In this document: positions 25,652-32,352 of the stretch, piece after piece
How the letters are laid out: every line of letters starts with the position of its first letter
Position numbering within the stretch: position 1 is the first letter of the stretch
Assembly: GCF_042680605.1 (NCBI RefSeq)
Contig: NZ_JBHUEE010000008.1
Span: 62,001-126,000 of the forward strand
Length of the DNA: 64,000 nucleotides
Direction: 5' to 3'
From: Allobogoriella deserti
GTDB lineage: Bacteria > Actinomycetota > Actinomycetes > Actinomycetales > Actinomycetaceae
Position numbers and translations under genes: made by a program
Notes under the pieces: model-generated
What the model was told of the DNA's origin: nothing
Databases searched by the model: none
The model's input: only the letters and a program-made list of their open reading frames with translations

Positions 25652-27187
25652 TCAGAACCGGTTCATGTGCGAGCGGATGGCGTCGACGTAGCTCCGGGTG
25701 TCCGAGAACATGCCGTTGCTGCGCACGGAGCTCAGGCCCTGGTAATAACCCGCGATGCCCTCGTCGAGGGAGTTCGCGCTGCTCTGCAGCGCCCGGATGA
25801 TCGCCACCCCTGCGACGACGTTGTCGTACGGGTCGAGGAGGTTGAGCTCGCGGCCCACGAGGTCCGAGGCCCACTCACCGGAGGAGGGGATGACCTGCAT
25901 GGTGCCGATCGCGTTCGCCGGCGAGACCGAGGCGTGGTTGAACCCGGACTCCTGGTAGGCGTGGGCCTGGGCGAGAGCGGGGTCGACACCCATCTGGCGG
26001 GCGACCTGGACGACCATCGACTGCATCGCGCTGCGCGAGGGGAGGTTCATCGACAGGAGGGCGGACTTGTTCGCGTTCGCCGATGCGACGGTCTCCTGCG
26101 GGTAGGTGCGGCCCGCGAAGCTGTCGCCGACGAGGTTCGTCGAGGTGGGCACCGTCAGGCGCTGGCCCACGTAGATCTGCGCCGCGGACCCGAGGTCGTT
26201 GGCGGCCACGACGGTCTGCACAGAGACGCCGAACCGGGCGGCGATGCCCGAGACGGTGTCCCCAGCCGCGACGGTGTAGCTGACCGGACTCGAGGAGTCC
26301 GAGGAGTTCGAGGAGTTCGACGACCGGCTCGGTGCGCCGTCGTCGGAACCTGCCGAGCCCGAGACGACGAGGCGCTGGCCGACGTAGATCAACGCATTCG
26401 CACCGAGGTTGTTCGCCTGGACGATGGTGCGCACCGAGGTGCCGTAGCGCTGCGCCAGGCCGGAGACCGTCTCTCCAGCGCGGACGGTGTGGGTACGCCC
26501 GCCGGAGTTCGAGGAGGGCGCCGTGCTCGAGGCCGGTGAGGAGGGCACGCTTGTCGAGCCGGGGGCGGACGGCGTGGACGAGCCGGAGGACTCACCGGAG
26601 ACGCGCAGCCGCTGACCGACGTAGATGAGATCCGGCGAGTCCAGGCTGTTGAGTCGGACGAGGCGCTCGACGCTCGTCCCGGTCCGCGACGCCACCTGCG
26701 AGAGCGTGTCACCGGCGCGAACCGTGTACGTCCCGCGCGGCGCCCGCTGAGTCTGACCGCCCGACTCGTCGGCGGCGGCAGAGTCACCCCCCGACCGCTG
26801 CGGCGACCCGGCGGCGGACGGGATCCGCAGCATCTGGCCGACGCGGATGAGCGCGTCCGGTCCCAGGTTGTTCGCTCGGACGATGGCACTGACCGAGCTG
26901 CCGGTCCGTGCCGCGATGTGCGAGACGGTGTCACCGGCCACGACCCGGTAGGTCATCGACGGGGTCGCCGGTGCGATGGTGCGCTGCGTCGCCAGGGCGG
27001 TGGCGCCCGCGGTGGACGGTGTCACGGGCCTGATGTCGCCGGTGGGGGACGTCGGCGCCTGGCCGAACGTGCCGTGGGCGTGGGCGGGCACGGCCACCGA
27101 GACGGCGGTCGCCACGACCGCGAGGCCGAGGCCGGCCCGGCCGGCATTGCGGGCAGCGGCCCGAGAGCTGTTCTCGACCTTGCTCAT
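25652..27187 (-). CDS. Secreted lytic transglycosylase with four LysM domains
   Basis: The 511-residue product has a signal peptide (cleavage near Ala37-His38-Gly39) and four LysM modules (about 78-122, 153-196, 232-275, 303-347), joined by Ser/Asn/Gly-rich linkers. A C-terminal SLT domain (about 388-505) follows, with catalytic Glu413 (QESGFN), AIGTMQVIP and AGYYQG. It should bind and cleave peptidoglycan outside the cell. GGAGG precedes the ATG. It is inserted between pknL and the Rv2175c-like gene, a position not found in mycobacteria. The promoter region holds three phased TGTGA repeats. Confidence 0.92.
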   Translation of the reverse strand: MSKVENSSRAAARNAGRAGLGLAVVATAVSVAVPAHAHGTFGQAPTSPTGDIRPVTPSTAGATALATQRTIAPATPSMTYRVVAGDTVSHIAARTGSSVSAIVRANNLGPDALIRVGQMLRIPSAAGSPQRSGGDSAAADESGGQTQRAPRGTYTVRAGDTLSQVASRTGTSVERLVRLNSLDSPDLIYVGQRLRVSGESSGSSTPSAPGSTSVPSSPASSTAPSSNSGGRTHTVRAGETVSGLAQRYGTSVRTIVQANNLGANALIYVGQRLVVSGSAGSDDGAPSRSSNSSNSSDSSSPVSYTVAAGDTVSGIAARFGVSVQTVVAANDLGSAAQIYVGQRLTVPTSTNLVGDSFAGRTYPQETVASANANKSALLSMNLPSRSAMQSMVVQVARQMGVDPALAQAHAYQESGFNHASVSPANAIGTMQVIPSSGEWASDLVGRELNLLDPYDNVVAGVAIIRALQSSANSLDEGIAGYYQGLSSVRSNGMFSDTRSYVDAIRSHMNRF

Positions 27188-27219
27188 CGATCCTCCATCG
27201 ACCTGCGGTCAGTGACCTG

Positions 27220-27261
27220 TGTGAACCGTGATGTTGCTGTGACTTATGGAGCGTGTGTGAC
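27220..27261. promoter_or_regulatory. Three phased TGTGA direct repeats upstream of the transglycosylase
   Basis: TGTGAA at 27220, TGTGAC at 27238 and TGTGAC at 27256 recur at an exact 18-bp period between the divergent transglycosylase and Rv2175c-like genes. On the transglycosylase strand they read as repeated GTCACA, which resembles MtrA-type sites reported for actinobacterial cell-wall hydrolases. The regulator is inferred. Confidence 0.45.
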
Positions 27262-27310
27262 AGTAGCGACTCTTGTGGCGTGTCGACAACCCGTAGCACG
27301 GAATCTGACC

Positions 27311-27316
27311 TAAGCT
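27311..27316 (+). promoter_or_regulatory. -10 element of Rv2175c-like gene (leaderless)
   Basis: TAAGCT is followed by 6 nt and then the GTG at 27323. Confidence 0.5.
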
Positions 27317-27322
27317 CCCGGT

Positions 27323-27709
27323 GTGAGTGGTGTCCCTGACATACCCACGGCGCGTGAGCCCGCAGGGTGGTTCTCCGTGCCGGAGGCGGCCTCATTCCTC
27401 GGCGTACGCGACCGTGATGTGCGGTCGATGTTCCGGGAGCACCGACTCCTCGCCGTCCGGCAGGGCCCGAACGCGGCGTTGTCCGTCCCGGCGGAGCTCC
27501 TCCTCGGTCCGGACGAGCAGGACGGCCCGGCGCCGTTACCGACGCTGCGCGGCACCCTCATGGTGCTCGCCGATGCGGGTTTCGACGCCGAGGAGTCGTT
27601 CCGGTGGCTCTACACGCCCGACGACGAACTCGGCACCACACCCATCGAGGCCCTTCGGCAGCGCCGCACCCACGCGGTTCGCAGGGTGGCGCGCACGACG
27701 GCGTTCTGA
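27323..27709 (+). CDS. Rv2175c-like DNA-binding protein
   Basis: The 128-residue protein aligns by pattern with mycobacterial Rv2175c: an N-terminal winged helix-turn-helix (WFSVPEAASFLGV, then VRSMFREHRLLAVR) and a C-terminal block (LRGTLMVLADAGF, RWLYTPDDEL, RRVARTTAF). Rv2175c binds DNA, and its phosphorylation by PknL, reported at Thr9, blocks binding. Here Thr9 is also a threonine (IPTARE), although the flanking residues differ. It faces idsA with an 18-nt gap and lies near pknL, supporting the assignment. Confidence 0.85.
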   Translation: MSGVPDIPTAREPAGWFSVPEAASFLGVRDRDVRSMFREHRLLAVRQGPNAALSVPAELLLGPDEQDGPAPLPTLRGTLMVLADAGFDAEESFRWLYTPDDELGTTPIEALRQRRTHAVRRVARTTAF

Positions 27710-27727
27710 GGCCCCGCCACCTCGGCG

Positions 27728-28822
27728 TCAGGCGCTGCGGCGCACCACCGCGGACGCCAGCTCGCGCAGCGCCCGCACCGCGGGGTCTGGCAGGTCGGCA
27801 GCGTCGAGGGCGCGAAGGCCCGCCGCATAACGTTCGCCGATGAGTTCCTCGTGGGCTTCCAGCGCGCCGGTGGCTCGCATGAGCTCCTGCAGACGCGCCA
27901 CGTCGTGCTCGTGGAGGTCCTCGGCGCCGACACGTTCGCGGATGAGGGTGCGTCCCTCGGGGTCGGCACGGTCGACGGTCATGGCGAGCAGGACGGTCCG
28001 CTTCCCCTCACGGAGATCGTCGCCCGCCGGTTTGCCGGTCACCTCGGGGTCGCCGAACACGCCGAGGACGTCGTCGCGGAGCTGGAACGCCTCACCGAGG
28101 GGCAGCCCGACCGCCTGGAGCGCACCCATCAGCTCCGCATCCGCGCCGGCGAGTGCGGCACCAAGCACGAGTGGATGCTCGACGGAGTAGCGCGCCGACT
28201 TGTGCCGGACCACCTGCATCGCGCGTTCCACCGCGCCGGTGGGGCCGGCCTCGGTCTCGCTCCAGGGCAGCGCCTGGGCGCGTACGTCCAGATACTGACC
28301 GACCGCGACCTCGGCCGTCATCCGGTCGTAGACGCGGTGGGCGTCGCGCCCGGCGAGCGGGCCTGCGCTCGTGGCCGCCGCCTCCATCTCGGTCGCGGAC
28401 ACGGCCAGCAGCAGGTCGCCGAGCACGATCGCGCCCGCGACCCCGTAGGCACCGGGATCCCCGGCCCAGGCGCGTTCCTCGTGCTCGGCCGTGAAGCGGC
28501 GATGGGCAGCAGGCATGCCCCGGCGAGTCGCGGACCCGTCCATGACGTCGTCGTGGACGAGGGCGGCGGCCTGGAACAGTTCCAGGGCGCTACCCGCACG
28601 GATCACACAGTCACTCGTGGGCAGGGTCTCGCCGGCGGCGAGCCAGCCGGCTGCACACAGTCTCGGCCGCAACCGCTTGCCGCCGGTGAGGAGGGCGCGT
28701 GCCGGCGCAAGCAGGTCCGGCAGTGCGTCACCGACCGGCTCGAACGGGGCCGTCCACTCGGTGAGCGCGTCGTCGACTCGTCTCGAGACGGCATCGGCAA
28801 GGTCGGTGAGGACGCGGACCAT
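27728..28822 (-). CDS. idsA: Polyprenyl diphosphate synthase
   Basis: This trans-prenyltransferase condenses isopentenyl diphosphate with allylic diphosphates to make farnesyl- or geranylgeranyl-type precursors. The 364-residue protein has GGKRLRP (47-53), the first Asp-rich motif DDVMD (91-95) and the second DDVLGVFGD (250-258). It matches the IdsA2 (Rv2173) group by context. Product length depends on residues before the first motif and I do not assign it. The ATG at 28822 is 6 nt after TAGGGT, again leaderless. Confidence 0.92.
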   Translation of the reverse strand: MVRVLTDLADAVSRRVDDALTEWTAPFEPVGDALPDLLAPARALLTGGKRLRPRLCAAGWLAAGETLPTSDCVIRAGSALELFQAAALVHDDVMDGSATRRGMPAAHRRFTAEHEERAWAGDPGAYGVAGAIVLGDLLLAVSATEMEAAATSAGPLAGRDAHRVYDRMTAEVAVGQYLDVRAQALPWSETEAGPTGAVERAMQVVRHKSARYSVEHPLVLGAALAGADAELMGALQAVGLPLGEAFQLRDDVLGVFGDPEVTGKPAGDDLREGKRTVLLAMTVDRADPEGRTLIRERVGAEDLHEHDVARLQELMRATGALEAHEELIGERYAAGLRALDAADLPDPAVRALRELASAVVRRSA

Positions 28823-28828
28823 GGTCCG

Positions 28829-28834
28829 ACCCTA
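28829..28834 (-). promoter_or_regulatory. -10 element of idsA (leaderless)
   Basis: TAGGGT on the minus strand ends 6 nt before the ATG, without a ribosome binding site. Confidence 0.5.
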
Positions 28835-28988
28835 CGGCGTGCATAGCCGCCGGGAACGACGCGGCAGGCCCGTCGCCACCCGGTCCACAGGTCCTGCCTG
28901 CGACCATGCCGTCCCCCGTGGCGCGGCCTGTCCCCAGCCGCCCGCGGCGCGGGTGCGGCAGGAGGTGGGCCTTCGGCGTCATGGAGCC

Positions 28989-30089
28989 ATGACCACCGAC
29001 GACTCGCTGACCACCATTCCCGCCGACGACTGCACGCCGCCTCCGATCCGAACGGCGGCGGACCTGCTCGCCGCCCTGCCGTATCAGCTCGGGTTCCGAC
29101 CGGAGGACTCCGTCGTCCTCACGACGCTCTGCCGCGCGCCGGGCGCCCGGACCAAGACCCTCGGCCCGCTCGCCCGGCTCGACGTCGAAGGCCTCATCGA
29201 CCCGGACGCGGGCGACGCCGTGGCCGGTGCAGCCACGACCCGCATGGTCGGGCCGGACGCCGAGCGTGTCCTGCTCGTGTGCTACGTGCCCGAGACGTTC
29301 GGCGCAGCTCGCCTCGACCCCGATCTGCCGACCGCCGTGACAACCGTCGACGACGCACTGCCCGGCGGCGGTCCGCGCGTGGAGCCGTCGGACGTGTGGG
29401 TGGTCGCCACGGACGGCTGGGGTCACCTTGCGCCGTGCGACTGTTGCGCCCCCTCCGGGGAACCCCTCGACGTCCTGGAGACCTCCGCCGTCGCAGCCGG
29501 CATGGTGCTGACCGGAAAGGTGGCACTCGGTGCACGCGAGGAGCTCGCCGTCACTCCGGTCGGCGGGCCGGACCGCGCGGCGGCGGACCGGGCCGCCGAG
29601 GACGAGTCGACCCGCCGCGCACGGCTGCGGCCGGGGGAGTATCGCCGCGCCGCGACCCAGTTGTGGGACCGGACGTGCGGTGCTCCTGCCGCTGCCGATC
29701 CTGCCGACCTCGGACGCCTCGCGGTGGCCCTGGCGGACACGGTCGTTCGTGACGCTGCGGTGGCGGCCGCCGTCACCGATGCCCGTGCCGCGGATCTTCT
29801 CAATCCCCGTGAGATCGGCCGCGCGCTCGACCGTGGCGGGCGCCCACGCGAGAAGCTGCGCCTCGCGTGCCGGATGGCCGAGACCGTGGCCGCGCACGCT
29901 CCCCACGGCGCGGCCGCACCGGCGCTCGGCCTGCTGGCGTACCTGGCGTGGTGGTCGGGCGACGGTGCGCGGGCGGACGTCGTGGCACGCCAGGCGCTGA
30001 CCGAGGATCCCGAGCACCGCCTCGCTCACCTCGTCGCCGCGACGGTGGGATCCGGCGTGCCGCCCCCGTGGGTCGCACATCCGTCGTGA
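28989..30089 (+). CDS. DUF4192 family protein
   Basis: The 366-residue cytoplasmic protein begins with the family signature IRTAADLLAALPYQLGFRPEDSVVL and carries the typical middle block (DVWVVATDGWGH) and the C-terminal LLAYLAWWSGDGARADVVARQAL. DUF4192 proteins are common in actinobacteria and have no established function. The ATG at 28989 is the first codon of the conserved region; longer readings begin inside the divergent idsA gene. No membrane segment or metal motif is evident. Confidence 0.9.
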   Translation: MTTDDSLTTIPADDCTPPPIRTAADLLAALPYQLGFRPEDSVVLTTLCRAPGARTKTLGPLARLDVEGLIDPDAGDAVAGAATTRMVGPDAERVLLVCYVPETFGAARLDPDLPTAVTTVDDALPGGGPRVEPSDVWVVATDGWGHLAPCDCCAPSGEPLDVLETSAVAAGMVLTGKVALGAREELAVTPVGGPDRAAADRAAEDESTRRARLRPGEYRRAATQLWDRTCGAPAAADPADLGRLAVALADTVVRDAAVAAAVTDARAADLLNPREIGRALDRGGRPREKLRLACRMAETVAAHAPHGAAAPALGLLAYLAWWSGDGARADVVARQALTEDPEHRLAHLVAATVGSGVPPPWVAHPS

Positions 30090-30188
30090 CCGATGACCGG
30101 CCACATCCGGCCGACCGACCGGCCGGGCACGCCGTCATCGGGTAACGTCCGGCCCACAGTCCAGGTCGTTCGGCAGGACGGAGCGGTG

Positions 30189-30587
30189 ATGAGCGTTGTC
30201 GTCGGGTACGTCAACACGAACGAGGGTGAGGCCGCACTCACCGCGTCCGTGGAGGAGGCACGACGGCGGGACACGCGCCTCGTCGTGGTCCTCGCCCGCA
30301 AGTCCGGCGGCGACGACCATGCCGTCCTCGACGCCGAGGCGGATGCCGTGCGGGACGTGCTCGACCAGGCCGACATCGCCTACGACGTCCGGCAGTTGCG
30401 CCGCTCGGACGACGTGGCGGACTCCCTCGTGACGACGGCGGAGGAGGTCGACGCCGACCTCATTGTCATCGGGCTCCGCCGTCGTTCGCCGGTCGGCAAG
30501 CTGATCCTCGGCAGCAACGCGCAGAAGATCCTCCTCGACGCGCCGTGCCCGGTCCTCGCCGTCAAGCCCCGCTCAGCGGCGGCCTAG
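30189..30587 (+). CDS. Universal stress protein (UspA family)
   Basis: The 132-residue single-domain Usp protein has the C-terminal nucleotide-binding pattern (LIVIGLRRRSPVGKLILGSNAQKIL, then APCPVLAVK). This corresponds to the G-2x-G-9x-G(S/T) motif of ATP-binding members. A GGACGGAGC stretch upstream fits the ATG at 30189. Usp proteins respond to stress or energy state; nothing here shows the specific signal. It precedes the glycine riboswitch but is separated from it by a hairpin. Confidence 0.88.
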   Translation: MSVVVGYVNTNEGEAALTASVEEARRRDTRLVVVLARKSGGDDHAVLDAEADAVRDVLDQADIAYDVRQLRRSDDVADSLVTTAEEVDADLIVIGLRRRSPVGKLILGSNAQKILLDAPCPVLAVKPRSAAA

Positions 30588-30602
30588 TCAGCCCGGTGGT
30601 AG

Positions 30603-30620
30603 CGTGCGGTGCGCCGCACG
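30603..30620 (+). terminator. Hairpin after universal stress gene
   Basis: CGTGCGG pairs with CCGCACG across a 4-nt loop, 16 nt after the stop codon. It probably isolates the stress gene from the riboswitch transcript. Confidence 0.5.
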
Positions 30621-30654
30621 CAGGCACACAACTTCACATGGGGCCGACATCAGT

Positions 30655-30760
30655 CGGCACGGGAGAGTCGTCCACGCGACGCACCGTAGGAGCAACCACC
30701 CCGGCAAACTCTCAGGTACCCGCACCGTGCCGATGAGGCCACTCTGGCTGACAGAGGGGG
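30655..30760 (+). ncRNA. Glycine riboswitch upstream of gcvT
   Basis: The conserved glycine aptamer segments are present in order: GGGAGAG at 30661-30667, GTAGGAGCAA, CCCCGGCAAACTCTCAGG, then GATGAGGCCACTCTGG. P1 can form between CGGCAC (30655-30660) and GTGCCG (30727-30732). Only one full aptamer is visible; the second half (after 30732) looks like a remnant. It lies in the leader of the glycine cleavage operon, its standard target, where glycine binding normally raises expression. Confidence 0.88.
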
Positions 30761-30765
30761 AACCG

Positions 30766-31935
30766 ATGGCAGACCTGCCGGCGGCGTGGCGCGCCGGCCC
30801 GACACCCACGGAGCCCCAGATGCTCGACGAGAACCTGGAGACCCTGCGTACCCCGCTCCACGCCGTTCACACCGGCGCCGGGGCCACGATGACGTCCTTC
30901 GCCGGCTGGGAGATGCCGCTGCGCTACACCTCGGACCTCGCCGAGCATGCCGTTGTCCGCCGACGCGCCGGACTGTTCGACCTCTCCCACATGGGCCAGA
31001 TCGAGATCTCCGGACCGGGCGCCGCCGCCGGGCTCGATCACGCCCTGGTCACCCGGCCCTCGTCCATGCCGGTCGGTCGGGCGCGCTACTCGATGATGGT
31101 CGCGCAGGACGGGGGGATCCTCGACGACCTCATCGTCTACCGGCTCGCCGAGACCGATTACCTCGTCGTCGCCAACGCCGCCAACCGGACCGTGGTGCTC
31201 GACGAACTGACCGCCCGCTCAGGAGAGCAGGTGCACGTCGCGGACCGCACCACGGCGCGCGCCCTCATCGCCGTCCAAGGCCCCGCGTCCCCGCGGGTGC
31301 TCGCGGCCGTCACCACGCTGGAGGACGGTGCCCGCCCGGACGAACTGCGCTATTACACGGCCCGGTCCGGCACGGTGGCGGGTGTGCCGGCGCTGGTAGC
31401 CCGCACGGGATACACCGGCGAGACGGGCTTCGAGATCTCGGTACCGGCGCCGTCGGCCGCGGCAGTCTGGCAGGCGCTCTCGGTGGCGGGCGAATCGGAA
31501 GGCCTGCAGGCCTGCGGCCTCGCGTGCCGCGACACCCTGCGCCTCGAGGCGGGGATGCCGCTCTACGGCCACGAGTTGCGCCGCGACATCACCCCGGACG
31601 AGGCCGGGCAGGGACGCCTGGTCGACCTCGACCACGACTTCGTCGGCCGGGACGCCTTGGTTGCCCGCCGTCAGGCCCCCACCGGCATCGCGCTCGTCGG
31701 GCTCGTCGGTGAGGGTCGGCGCGCGGCCCGTGCCGGCAGCACCCTGCACGATGACACCGGCCAGATCGGCACCGTCACCTCCGGGGTGCTCGCACCCACA
31801 CTCGGCCATCCGATCGCGATGGCCCTGGCCGACGCCACGCGCGTCACCACCGGGACATCCCTGCAGGTCGAGGTGCGCGGGCGCCGCCAACCGATGACCG
31901 TCGTCGACCTGCCGTTCTACCGCCGTCCCCGTTGA
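30766..31935 (+). CDS. gcvT: Glycine cleavage system T protein (aminomethyltransferase)
   Basis: GcvT takes the aminomethyl group from lipoylated GcvH, releases ammonia and forms methylene-tetrahydrofolate. The 389-residue protein has MTSFAGWEMPLRY, GLFDLSHMGQIE, the GGILDDLIVYR motif with the catalytic-region aspartates, and ARTGYTGETGFEI. GAGGGGG precedes the ATG at 30766, right after the riboswitch. It is the first gene of gcvT-gcvH-gcvP; the L protein is not encoded here. Confidence 0.96.
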   Translation: MADLPAAWRAGPTPTEPQMLDENLETLRTPLHAVHTGAGATMTSFAGWEMPLRYTSDLAEHAVVRRRAGLFDLSHMGQIEISGPGAAAGLDHALVTRPSSMPVGRARYSMMVAQDGGILDDLIVYRLAETDYLVVANAANRTVVLDELTARSGEQVHVADRTTARALIAVQGPASPRVLAAVTTLEDGARPDELRYYTARSGTVAGVPALVARTGYTGETGFEISVPAPSAAAVWQALSVAGESEGLQACGLACRDTLRLEAGMPLYGHELRRDITPDEAGQGRLVDLDHDFVGRDALVARRQAPTGIALVGLVGEGRRAARAGSTLHDDTGQIGTVTSGVLAPTLGHPIAMALADATRVTTGTSLQVEVRGRRQPMTVVDLPFYRRPR

Positions 31936-31965
31936 ACCACGCCCACACTGCACGAGGAGCAACCG

Positions 31966-32352
31966 ATGACCAGCTATCCCGACGACCGTCAGTACAGCGC
32001 GGACCACGAGTGGATCGCCATCGACGGCGACACCGCTCGCGTCGGTATCACGGCCTACGCCGCCGAGGCGCTCGGTGACGTCGTCTACGTCGACCTGCCG
32101 GAGGTCGGCACCGAGCTGACCGCCGGCGAGACATGCGGGGAGATCGAGTCCACAAAGTCCGTCTCGGACCTCGTCGCCCCCGCGGACGGTGAGGTCCTCT
32201 CCGTCAACGACGCCGTGGATGAGTCCCCAGAGACGGTGGGCTCGGACCCGTACGAAGAGGGCTGGCTCTACACCATGCGGGTGGGGGTCGTGCCCGAGGA
32301 ACTCATGGACGCCGAGGCCTACGGCGAGTTCGTCCAGGGGCAGGGCGCGTGA
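31966..32352 (+). CDS. gcvH: Glycine cleavage system H protein
   Basis: The 128-residue carrier shuttles intermediates between the P, T and L proteins on a lipoyl arm. The lipoylation site is Lys64 in ESTKSVSDL, within a typical flattened beta-barrel sequence (HEWIAIDGDTARVGITAYA). GAGGAGC precedes the ATG. Its TGA overlaps the gcvP GTG, indicating coupled translation. Confidence 0.97.
   Translation: MTSYPDDRQYSADHEWIAIDGDTARVGITAYAAEALGDVVYVDLPEVGTELTAGETCGEIESTKSVSDLVAPADGEVLSVNDAVDESPETVGSDPYEEGWLYTMRVGVVPEELMDAEAYGEFVQGQGA

Noticed and set aside
24228..25691. Open frame of 487 codons opposite pknL
   Set aside because: Low-complexity Arg/Gly translation without motifs; the kinase and PASTA domains are on the minus strand.
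27188..27322. Cyclic di-AMP (ydaO) riboswitch before the LysM transglycosylase
   Set aside because: Such riboswitches occur before actinobacterial wall hydrolases, but this leader is short and lacks the conserved ydaO segments.
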